DNA from: Sphingomonas sp. UBA1000 | Lineage (GTDB): Bacteria > Pseudomonadota > Alphaproteobacteria > Sphingomonadales > Sphingomonadaceae | NCBI GenBank assembly: GCA_002291855.1 | Contig: DBAW01000126.1 | Span: 1-12,660 of the forward strand | Direction: 5' to 3' | Length of the DNA stretch: 12,660 bases | Shown: positions 7,362 to 12,600 of the stretch, one piece after another | Position numbering within the stretch: the first letter of the stretch is position 1 | Layout of the letters: the number at the start of each line of letters is the position of its first letter | Position numbers and translations under genes: made by a program | The notes under the pieces: generated by a model | What the model saw: the letters and a program-made list of their open reading frames with translations, nothing else | Databases searched by the model: none | Told to the model about the DNA's origin: nothing

Positions 7362-8252
7362 TCACAGCCCGGCCGGGATCGGCTGGCCGTGGCGGCGGCA
7401 GGCCGACACCAGCGTGTTGCGCAGCAGCACGGCGATGGTCATCGGGCCGACGCCGCGCGGCACCGGGGTGATCGCGCCGGCAACGGCGCTGGCCGATTCG
7501 AAATCGACATCGCCGACCAGCCGGGTCTTGCCCGGTTCCGCCCCGGCGACGCGGTTGATGCCGACATCGATCACGGTCGCGCCGGGTTTCAGCCAGTCGC
7601 CCTTGACCATCAGCGGCCGGCCGACGGCGGCGACGACAATGTCGGCGCGGCGGCACAGCGCCGGCAGGTCGCGGGTGCGCGAATGGGCGATGGTCACGGT
7701 CGCGCTTTCGGCGAGCAGCAGCTGCGCCATCGGCTTGCCGACGATGTTCGACCGGCCGATCACCACCGCATCCAGCCCGGCAAGATCGCCCAGCTCGGCC
7801 TTGAGCAGCATCAGGCAGCCAAGCGGCGTGCAGGGCACGAAACCGTCCAGCCCGATGCCCAGCCGCCCGACATTGAGCGCGTGGAACCCGTCGACATCCT
7901 TGTCCGGATCGATGGCGTCGATCACCTTCTGGGTGTCGATCTGCGCCGGCAGCGGCAGCTGGACAAGGATGCCGTCGACCGCCGGATCGGCATTCAGCCG
8001 CGCGATCAGCGCCAGCAGCGCATCCTGCGCGGTGTCGGCGGGCAGCCGGTATTCGGTGCCGGCCATGCCGGCTTCGCGCGTCGCCTTGCCCTTGGCGCCG
8101 ACATAGACCTGGCTGGCCGGATCCTCGCCGACCAGCACGACCGCAAGCCCCGGCGCGCGGCCGATCTGCGCCCTGAGCGCCTCGGCACCCGCGGCCACCC
8201 GGGCGCGCAGCCCGGCGGCAAAGCCATGTCCGTCGATGATCCGCGCCGCCAT
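7362..8252 (-). CDS. folD: Bifunctional methylenetetrahydrofolate dehydrogenase / methenyltetrahydrofolate cyclohydrolase FolD
   Basis: A 296-residue cytoplasmic enzyme that interconverts 5,10-methylene-, 5,10-methenyl- and 10-formyl-tetrahydrofolate using NADP+, feeding one-carbon units to purine and formyl-Met synthesis. The catalytic elements are intact: Y50 and K54 in YVGAKGKA, Q98 in VQLPLP, and D121 in DKDVDGFH, the last at the same number as in E. coli FolD. Also visible are PCTPLG, the Rossmann turn GRSNIVGKPMA and the C-terminal signature TPVPRGVGPMTIAVLL. Length is normal for the family. The start ATG at 8252 has GAGGA about 5 nt upstream, overlapping the yggT stop; the intergenic gap is 9 nt. 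It is followed by marC after 7 nt, so yggT-folD-marC are probably cotranscribed. Confidence 0.97.
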   Translation of the reverse strand: MAARIIDGHGFAAGLRARVAAGAEALRAQIGRAPGLAVVLVGEDPASQVYVGAKGKATREAGMAGTEYRLPADTAQDALLALIARLNADPAVDGILVQLPLPAQIDTQKVIDAIDPDKDVDGFHALNVGRLGIGLDGFVPCTPLGCLMLLKAELGDLAGLDAVVIGRSNIVGKPMAQLLLAESATVTIAHSRTRDLPALCRRADIVVAAVGRPLMVKGDWLKPGATVIDVGINRVAGAEPGKTRLVGDVDFESASAVAGAITPVPRGVGPMTIAVLLRNTLVSACRRHGQPIPAGL

Positions 8253-8261
8253 GTCCGTTCC

Positions 8262-8558
8262 TCAGACGCCCAGATACATCGAGGCAAGCTGGGTGCGGAT
8301 CAGCCGGTCGATCAGGCCGATCACCAGCAGCACGACCAGCGGCGACAGATCGAGCGCGCCCAGATCGGGCAGGATGCGCCGGATCGGCCGGTAGAGCGGG
8401 GTGGTCAGCCGGTCGAGCGCCTCGAAGATCGACCGCACGACGTCGTTATAGGTGTTGATCACGTTGAACGCGACCAGCCAGGACAGCACCGCCTGGATGA
8501 TGATGATCCACCAGACGATGTTGATGATGTAGAGCAGGGCGGTCAGGATCAGGGTCAT
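8262..8558 (-). CDS. yggT: YggT family membrane protein
   Basis: A 98-residue protein with an N-terminal hydrophobic hairpin (residues 2-30, with WWIIIIQAVLSWLVAFN) and a second hydrophobic segment at 73-86. Between them lies the family's conserved segment RLTTPLYRPIRRILPDLGALDLSPLVV (about 50-76). This is a one-unit YggT protein; the E. coli protein has two units. The exact function is unsettled: links to cell shape, osmotic response and division have been suggested for relatives. AAGGAT lies about 11 nt before the ATG. The gene sits 9 nt upstream of folD and 58 nt downstream of argB, within the same minus-strand run. Confidence 0.92.
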   Translation of the reverse strand: MTLILTALLYIINIVWWIIIIQAVLSWLVAFNVINTYNDVVRSIFEALDRLTTPLYRPIRRILPDLGALDLSPLVVLLVIGLIDRLIRTQLASMYLGV

Positions 8559-8616
8559 GTGAGGTCGTTATCCTTGATCGGTCCTTGGGCGGTTCCGGGG
8601 CCTGTATCGGGCCAGG

Positions 8617-9519
8617 TCACGCGCGGACGAGTGTGCCCACGCCGCGATCGGTGAACATTTCGAGCAGCACCGCATGGGGCACGCGGCCGTCGAGGATCAC
8701 CGCTGCATCGACCCCGTTGGCCACGGCGTGCAGACAGGTTTCCAGCTTGGGTATCATGCCGCCGCTGATCGTGCCATCCTCGCGCAGCCGGCGGACGTCT
8801 TCGGGGCCGATATCGGTCAGCAGCCGGCCGGACTTGTCGAGCACGCCCGCGACATCGGTCAGCAGGAACAGCCGCGCCGCCCCCAGCCCGGCGGCCAGCG
8901 CGCCGGCCATGGTGTCGGCGTTGATGTTGTAGGTCTCGCCCTTGTCGTCGACGCCGATGGGCGCGACCACGGGGATCATGCCGGCGATTTCCAGATGATC
9001 GATCAGCGTCGTGTCGACCGACACCGGCGAACCGACAAAGCCCAGATCGATGATCGTCTCCTCGTCACGGTCGGCGTCATAGCTGACATGTTCGAGCTTT
9101 TCAGCGCGCACCAGCTTGCCGTCCTTGCCCGAAATGCCGACCGCGCGGCCCCCCGCCTGGTTGATCCAGGTGACGATTTCCTTGTTGATCGTCCCCGACA
9201 GCACCATTTCGGCGACGGTCGCGGTTTCGGCGTCGGTGACGCGCAGCCCGTTCACAAACTCCGACTGGACGCCCAGCTTCTTGAGCATCGAGCCGATCTG
9301 CGGGCCGCCGCCATGGACGACGACCGGGTTGATGCCGATCGCCTTCAGCAGCACCACATCCTGGGCAAAGCTGGCGGCGAGCGCGGGATCGCCCATCGCA
9401 TGGCCGCCATATTTGACGACAAAGGTCTGGCCGGCATAGCGCTGCATATAGGGCAGCGCCTCGATCAGAATGTCAGCGCGGGAGATGAGGCCGGGATCGG
9501 CAGGGGCAGCAGCAGTCAT
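8617..9519 (-). CDS. argB: Acetylglutamate kinase ArgB
   Basis: A 300-residue cytoplasmic kinase that phosphorylates N-acetyl-L-glutamate with ATP, the second step of arginine synthesis. Motifs in order are VVKYGGHAM with catalytic K36 (34-42), VHGGGPQI (68-75), NGLRVTD (90-96), NINADTMAG (198-206), LLTDVAGVLD (219-228) and GGMIPKLE with K258 (253-260). The N-terminal segment SRADILIEALPYMQRY (13-28) looks like the extra helix of hexameric, arginine-inhibited kinases such as that of Pseudomonas; feedback inhibition is inferred from that. The frame is open upstream to 10443, but the ATG at 9519 gives normal family length and overlaps the upstream gene's stop by one base (TGATG). No strong ribosome binding site is seen, consistent with coupling to the transporter gene. 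Confidence 0.97.
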   Translation of the reverse strand: MTAAAPADPGLISRADILIEALPYMQRYAGQTFVVKYGGHAMGDPALAASFAQDVVLLKAIGINPVVVHGGGPQIGSMLKKLGVQSEFVNGLRVTDAETATVAEMVLSGTINKEIVTWINQAGGRAVGISGKDGKLVRAEKLEHVSYDADRDEETIIDLGFVGSPVSVDTTLIDHLEIAGMIPVVAPIGVDDKGETYNINADTMAGALAAGLGAARLFLLTDVAGVLDKSGRLLTDIGPEDVRRLREDGTISGGMIPKLETCLHAVANGVDAAVILDGRVPHAVLLEMFTDRGVGTLVRA

Positions 9520-10208
9520 CAGCGAATGTCCATCGGGCGGGCGTCGAGGCGGCGGGCAAGCCCCACCAATATATAGATGAGCGCCGGCACCAGCAGCGCC
9601 GACAGCGTGACCTTGGCCAGCATCTGCCCGGCAATCAGCTCGCCGATCGGGAACACGCCGTAAAAGGCGATGGTCACGAACAGCAGGGTATCGACGATCT
9701 GCGACAGGATGCTGGCGATGCCCGCGCGCAGCCACAGGCCGCGATGGCCCTCGCCGGCAGCGCCGCCCTTGCTGCCCTTCAGCCAGGAAAACAGCGTCAC
9801 GTTCAGCGTCTGCGACGTGCCATAGGCGATGATCCCGCCCAGCCAGATCCGCCAGGTCTGGCCCATCATCAGCTGAAAGGCATCGCGATAGGCCGGATCC
9901 ATGTCGGGCGCGGGCGGCAGCGACCAGACGATCAGCGACAGCAGCAGCGACACGATCAGCGGCACAAAGCCGATCCGGACCAGCCGGTTGGCCATCGCCT
10001 GGCCATGCAGCTCGGCAACCGCGCTTGAAATCACCACCAGCAGCAGAAAGGCGAAAATCCCCGCCTCCACCGCCAGCGGCCCGATCGCCACCTGCTTGTT
10101 GCCGAGCACGCCGGCGATGCACACCATGCCGCCATACAGGATGGCGAACAGGAACAGCGAGGTCGAGGGCATCGGGGCCGGGGACGCCGGCGCAGCGGGT
10201 TCGGTCAT
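9519..10208 (-). CDS. yhhQ: Queuosine precursor transporter (VUT / YhhQ family)
   Basis: A 229-residue membrane protein with about six hydrophobic segments. Family features are the N-terminal helix ending VLGNKQV (34-40), AELHGQAMANRLVR (65-78), RIWLGGIIAYGTSQTLNVTLFSWLK (120-144) and the hallmark LRAGIASILSQIVDT-FVTIAFYG around 160-184. Relatives import queuosine precursors such as preQ0/preQ1 for modification of tRNA wobble bases. Substrate specificity here is inferred from the family only, and no queuosine gene lies nearby. The start was chosen at the ATG at 10208, with AGG 4-6 nt upstream. A GTG at 10316 would add 36 arginine-rich residues with no family resemblance. The stop overlaps the argB start as TGATG, so this gene probably heads the argB-yggT-folD-marC run. 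Confidence 0.87.
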   Translation of the reverse strand: MTEPAAPASPAPMPSTSLFLFAILYGGMVCIAGVLGNKQVAIGPLAVEAGIFAFLLLVVISSAVAELHGQAMANRLVRIGFVPLIVSLLLSLIVWSLPPAPDMDPAYRDAFQLMMGQTWRIWLGGIIAYGTSQTLNVTLFSWLKGSKGGAAGEGHRGLWLRAGIASILSQIVDTLLFVTIAFYGVFPIGELIAGQMLAKVTLSALLVPALIYILVGLARRLDARPMDIR

Positions 10209-10436
10209 GGCGCCTGCTAACGGGTTTGCGCGGCGGGGTCCATATTGGCGGGGGCGGTGGTCGACACGCCTGACCTCGCTCCGCTGCGCCGCGCGGTTGT
10301 GCGCGCGAGACGTCACGGCGCCCGGGGCTTATGGGATTTTGGCCTTTGTCCTGAATATCGCGGCGTTGGGAGCAGTCGGCTTTGCCGCCGGCTCGAAAAA
10401 ACCTGACAGTCTGAAACCGATCCGGCCTGGATTCTC

Positions 10437-10454
10437 CTGACACGACGCTGTCAG
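10437..10454. promoter_or_regulatory. Operator-like palindrome upstream of the ABM gene (copy 1)
   Basis: CTGACA-CGACGC-TGTCAG is a perfect 6+6 bp inverted repeat with a 6-bp spacer, lying 42 bp upstream of the ABM start codon. Its flanks, CTC on the left and TA on the right, are the same as those of the second copy at 11289-11306, while the spacers differ. Conserved arms with a variable spacer are what one expects of a dimeric repressor site. An additional half-site, CTGACAG, lies at 10403-10409, 34 bp upstream. The likely binder is the regulator at 11316-12005, by proximity. Confidence 0.65.
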
Positions 10455-10485
10455 TAGGCTGGGGCTAATTGTGAGCCTCCACAGC

Positions 10486-10491
10486 AGGAGG
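10486..10491 (+). promoter_or_regulatory. Strong Shine-Dalgarno AGGAGG for the ABM gene
   Basis: A perfect AGGAGG with a 5-nt spacer to the ATG at 10497 fixes the start. It is the strongest ribosome binding site seen in the window, suggesting efficient translation once the gene is derepressed. Confidence 0.85.
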
Positions 10492-10496
10492 ACGCC

Positions 10497-10808
10497 ATGA
10501 CACATACACACGCCGAGGGTATCGTGATGCTCGCCGAGCTGCAGATCAAGCCGGGCCAGCGCGAGGCATTTCTGGATTACACGGCTGAGAACCTGAACAT
10601 CAGCAGGTCAGCGGCAGGCAATGTCGCCTTCGACATCCTGGTCGATGAATCGAACCCTGAGACGGTGATGTTCTATGAAGTCTGGGCATCGGCCGAGGCT
10701 CAGCAAGCCTATATGGCCTGGCGTATCGAGCGGGGCGATCTGACCACGCTGATGTCGTTTCTGGCAGGCGAGCCCAAGTTCACCGCTCTGCGGAGTCTCG
10801 CAAGCTAA
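10497..10808 (+). CDS. ABM-domain protein (putative quinol monooxygenase, YgiN-like)
   Basis: A 103-residue single-domain protein of the antibiotic biosynthesis monooxygenase superfamily, a dimeric ferredoxin-like fold. The pattern is clear: a first strand then IKPGQREAF (17-25), a helix ENLNISRS (31-38), AGNVAFDILVDESNP (40-54), the strand VMFYEVWAS (57-65) and the following helix AEAQQAYMAW. Relatives oxidise quinols or aromatic polyketides without cofactor, but many have no known activity, so catalysis is uncertain. The helix position that is often AH in YgiN-like proteins is AY here (Y72). The gene has its own strong ribosome binding site, and a palindromic operator candidate lies upstream. 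It converges on the thioesterase gene with an 11-bp gap. Codon use is less GC-biased than in genes to the left. Confidence 0.85.
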   Translation: MTHTHAEGIVMLAELQIKPGQREAFLDYTAENLNISRSAAGNVAFDILVDESNPETVMFYEVWASAEAQQAYMAWRIERGDLTTLMSFLAGEPKFTALRSLAS

Positions 10809-10817
10809 TGCAGCCGC

Positions 10818-10856
10818 TGTCAGGTGATGGCTCTGGATAGAGCCGTCAGCCTGACA
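10818..10856. repeat. Nested inverted repeat between convergent ABM and thioesterase genes
   Basis: Outer arms TGTCAGG (10818-10824) and CCTGACA (10850-10856) are perfectly complementary. Inside them an independent stem, GGCTCT-GGAT-AGAGCC (10829-10844), has a 4-nt loop. The element begins 10 nt after the ABM stop and covers the last codons and stop of the thioesterase gene. It could act as a transcript-end hairpin for the ABM mRNA, although no T-run follows. The outer arms use the same TGTCAG/CTGACA words as the operators but in the opposite order. Confidence 0.5.
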
Positions 10857-11242
10857 CTCGCTCTCGCACGCGCCAATGTCGTCCCGGAGCCGTCCTGAAG
10901 TTCGGCTTCTACAAAACCAATCGTCCTCCCGATCTGCACGACGCGGCCGGTCCCGATGAGCGGGCCGGGCTTCGCCGGCGCGAGAAACTGGACGTTCAAA
11001 TCGATGGTCGACGGAAAGACTTTCGCGTCGCTCGCGATGAGAATGGCAGGCCCCATGCAATCATCGAGCATGGCGGTCAGAAATCCTCCCTGCACGTTGC
11101 CAGCAGCATTGCAGAATTCCGGGCGCGCGGTGAACGCGATCCTGACCAGGCCCTCCTCCGGATTGGCGTCGATTATGTCGAGCCCGAGCAAGGTCGCGCA
11201 AGGCGGGGTCGGAAAGCGATCAAGGACGGTTGGAATGGACAT
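10820..11242 (-). CDS. PaaI-like hotdog-fold thioesterase
   Basis: A 140-residue hotdog protein of the PaaI/YiiD type that would hydrolyse an acyl- or aryl-CoA thioester. The central helix motif reads NAAGNVQGGFLTAMLDD (45-61): a GG pair followed seven residues later by D60, the usual nucleophile/general-base position. The residue before the GG pair is normally His (HGG) but is Gln51 here. Later strands carry STIDLNVQFLAPAKPGPLIGTGRVV (about 78-102), typical of the family. The start ATG at 11242 has AGGAG with a 6-nt spacer (11249-11253). It is divergent from the regulator across a 73-bp gap holding a palindrome and convergent with the ABM gene, so the three genes probably form one functional unit, perhaps handling an aromatic or fatty acyl compound. 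The substrate is unknown. Confidence 0.88.
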   Translation of the reverse strand: MSIPTVLDRFPTPPCATLLGLDIIDANPEEGLVRIAFTARPEFCNAAGNVQGGFLTAMLDDCMGPAILIASDAKVFPSTIDLNVQFLAPAKPGPLIGTGRVVQIGRTIGFVEAELQDGSGTTLARARASVRLTALSRAIT

Positions 11243-11288
11243 GCCGCACTCCTGCTGGTCTCAGGCTGGGAAGCGTAAACTGGCACTC

Positions 11289-11306
11289 CTGACAGCCTTG
11301 TGTCAG
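11289..11306. promoter_or_regulatory. Operator-like palindrome in the thioesterase/regulator divergent gap (copy 2)
   Basis: CTGACA-GCCTTG-TGTCAG is the same 18-bp layout as copy 1 at 10437-10454, with the same CTC left flank and TA right flank and an unrelated spacer. It ends 9 bp before the regulator's ATG and lies 46 bp upstream of the thioesterase start on the other strand. A protein bound here would cover the regulator's transcription or translation start and could also affect the divergent promoter. The 9-bp word GCACTCCTG that leads into this palindrome (11283-11291) also occurs at 11246-11254, over the thioesterase ribosome binding site. Confidence 0.65.
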
Positions 11307-11315
11307 TAATCAGCC

Positions 11316-12005
11316 ATGCGCCGCGCCGAACGCCTGTTCCGATTGGTTCGCGAACTGCGATCTCGACACATCAGCCGGGCGGAGGATCTGGCGGCCACTT
11401 TCGAGATCAGCGCGCGCACCATCTACCGCGACATCGCGCATTTACAGGCGTCGGGACTGCCCATCGAGGGCGAGGCCGGGGTCGGATATATTCTGCGCCC
11501 GGGTTTTGACCTGCCAGCCATGACGTTCACGTTCGAGCAGATCGATGCTCTGGCTGTTGGGCTATCCTTCGTCGAGGCGGCCGGCGACGCCTCGCTGTCG
11601 CTGGCCGCCAAGGAGGTTCGGGCAAAGCTGCAAGCCGCCCTGCCGGAACCCGAGCAGCGTAAGCTGGATCAGGCGCCGTTCTTTGCGAGCAGGCGTGATG
11701 GGCCCGCCGATCCAAAACTGCGAACGATCAGGGAGGCAATCCGCGAGGCGCGCATCTTGCGCTTGGGCTATGTCGATGCCGATGGCGCGATCACCGACCG
11801 TCTTGTCCGTCCGCTCGCCATCTGGGCCTTTACCGACGGATGGCTGTTTGTTGCCTGGTGCGAACTGCGGAGCGCCTTCCGCGCCTTCCGGCTTGATAGG
11901 ATTTCCATGATCGAGCTGACGGGCGATCATTTCGCCGACGAGCCTGACAAAGACCTTGGCGCTTATCTTTCATCCAAACTTCTGGTGCATCGAATCGGGG
12001 GTTAG
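11316..12005 (+). CDS. YafY/WYL-type transcriptional regulator (HTH_11 + WYL domain)
   Basis: A 229-residue regulator. Residues 3-60 form a winged helix: RAERLFRLVRELR, then ISRAEDLAATFEISARTIYRDIAHL with the recognition helix near 31-43, then GLPIEGEAGVGYIL as the wing. Residues 138-200 form the WYL domain: RLGYVDADGAITDRLVRPLAIW, GWLFVAWCELRSAFRAFRLDRI. The name-giving W-Y-L is W-L-F here (176-178), while the downstream RAFRLDRI is well conserved. WYL domains bind small ligands or nucleic acid; the ligand here is unknown. No clear ribosome binding site precedes the ATG, and the candidate operator ends 9 bp before it, suggesting negative autoregulation. By position it should control the thioesterase and, through the matching palindrome, the ABM gene. 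Confidence 0.9.
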   Translation: MRRAERLFRLVRELRSRHISRAEDLAATFEISARTIYRDIAHLQASGLPIEGEAGVGYILRPGFDLPAMTFTFEQIDALAVGLSFVEAAGDASLSLAAKEVRAKLQAALPEPEQRKLDQAPFFASRRDGPADPKLRTIREAIREARILRLGYVDADGAITDRLVRPLAIWAFTDGWLFVAWCELRSAFRAFRLDRISMIELTGDHFADEPDKDLGAYLSSKLLVHRIGG

Positions 12006-12060
12006 ATCAGGAAATGTGCTCCCGATCACCCCAGCTTGATCTCATTGCCGCCATTCTCTG

Positions 12061-12073
12061 CGCTCGTTGAGCG
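12061..12073 (+). terminator. Weak hairpin downstream of the regulator gene
   Basis: CGCTC-GTT-GAGCG is a perfect 5-bp stem with a 3-nt loop, starting 56 bp after the regulator stop and followed by a T-rich tract (TATTCGCCTTCTTTT). It is a candidate factor-independent terminator. The stem is short and the T-tract interrupted, so the call is tentative. Confidence 0.4.
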
Positions 12074-12089
12074 TATTCGCCTTCTTTTC

Positions 12090-12152
12090 CAAGAGCGGAC
12101 ATGGCGTCATGCTCTTGTTTAGCCCCCTTGCCCCTTGCAGTGCATGACGCCA
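12090..12152. repeat. Two overlapping inverted repeats in the regulator/holin intergenic region
   Basis: The first repeat is CAAGAGC (12090-12096) with GCTCTTG (12111-12117), a 7-bp stem with a 14-nt loop, followed by TTT on the plus strand. The second is TGGCGTCATGC (12102-12112) with GCATGACGCCA (12142-12152), a perfect 11-bp stem with a 29-nt loop. They share bases 12111-12112 and one arm of each lies inside the other, so both cannot form together. This is the main content of the 181-bp convergent gap 12006-12186, which is lower in GC (31 of 60 in row 12061-12120). An A7 tract lies just right of it near 12169-12176. Confidence 0.55.
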
Positions 12153-12186
12153 AGCGACGCAAAGTATGGAAAAAAAGGCGCGAGCG

Positions 12187-12600
12187 TTACCTGTCGACGC
12201 CCTTGACCTTCCCCCATTGGCGCGCCGCCGTGTAGCCGAGATAGCCGGTGGCAAACAGCGCGTAGAGCGGCTCGGGCAGGCTTGCCAGATAGCTGCTCAT
12301 GCCCCGCGCGATGGCGGCTCCGAACGCCGGCGACAGGGCGTTGATCAGCCCCATCGGAATCGACCACAGCAGCAGCGCATACATGACGTAGAGAAAGGCC
12401 GGGCGCGCGCGGCTGGTCCATGGATCGGCGGCCCCTGCCTCTGCGAGGATCGCCGACATCTGCATGCGCAGCGCGTCCAGCTCCTGCGTGCCTTCCAGCC
12501 GGAGCAGTTCAAGCTTGGCCGCGTCGCGGGCGCGGGGGTCGGGGATCACGCGGTCGATCAGGCGCGCGACCGGGCCGATCAGGCCGTCAAGCACGGGCAT
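12187..12600 (-). CDS. 3TM holin of the GTA (gene transfer agent) holin type
   Basis: A 137-residue protein with a charged, helical N-terminus (about 14-55, including AAKLELLRLEGTQELDALRMQ) and the family's linker DPWTSRARPAFLYVMY (59-74). Two or three hydrophobic segments follow, near 67-90, 93-106 and 111-124, and it ends in a basic tail. This matches the holin family described as 3TM holins for gene-transfer release in alphaproteobacteria. Such proteins are thought to open the inner membrane so that a muralytic enzyme can reach the wall. The start was chosen at 12600 (MPVLDGL), with GGAG 9 nt upstream; in-frame ATGs at 12609 and 12630 are alternatives. No capsid, terminase or lysin gene lies in the window, so whether it belongs to a GTA, a prophage remnant or a stand-alone lysis pair cannot be decided. 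Confidence 0.8.
   Translation of the reverse strand: MPVLDGLIGPVARLIDRVIPDPRARDAAKLELLRLEGTQELDALRMQMSAILAEAGAADPWTSRARPAFLYVMYALLLWSIPMGLINALSPAFGAAIARGMSSYLASLPEPLYALFATGYLGYTAARQWGKVKGVDR

Larger units (their letters stand above)
10209..10496. other. Divergent intergenic region between transporter gene and monooxygenase gene
   Basis: A 288-bp non-coding stretch that must hold promoters for both the leftward housekeeping run and the rightward accessory gene. Near 10290-10307 there is a GC hairpin, CGCGCG on both arms with a 6-nt loop. The transporter-proximal half is as GC-rich as the genes to its left. From about 10320 rightward the composition becomes more mixed, with an A6 tract at 10396-10401. 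The right end carries the operator-like palindrome and an extra half-site, annotated separately. Candidate -35/-10 pairs are too weak to place. Confidence 0.6.

Noticed and set aside
7131..8654. 507-codon plus-strand frame opposite folD and yggT
   Set aside because: It lies antisense to unmistakable FolD and YggT; the translation is low-complexity.
10209..10316. GTG start at 10316 for the transporter
   Set aside because: It would add 36 Arg-rich residues without family resemblance. The ATG at 10208 gives the expected N-terminus.
9520..10443. N-terminal extension of argB on the minus strand
   Set aside because: This is the out-of-frame reading of the transporter gene. ArgB has normal length from 9519.
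10329..10511. 60-codon minus-strand frame across the ABM upstream region
   Set aside because: It covers the palindrome and the ABM start, has no domain, and its start lies inside the ABM gene.
10320..12186. Interpretation of the CTGACA/TGTCAG palindromes as transposon ends
   Set aside because: There is no transposase and no target-site duplication, and both copies sit precisely in promoter positions. Operator sites explain them better, though a mobile origin of the whole block remains possible.
12042..12254. 70-codon minus-strand frame in the regulator/holin gap
   Set aside because: It overlaps the holin C-terminus and the inverted repeats, with no recognisable domain or ribosome binding site.
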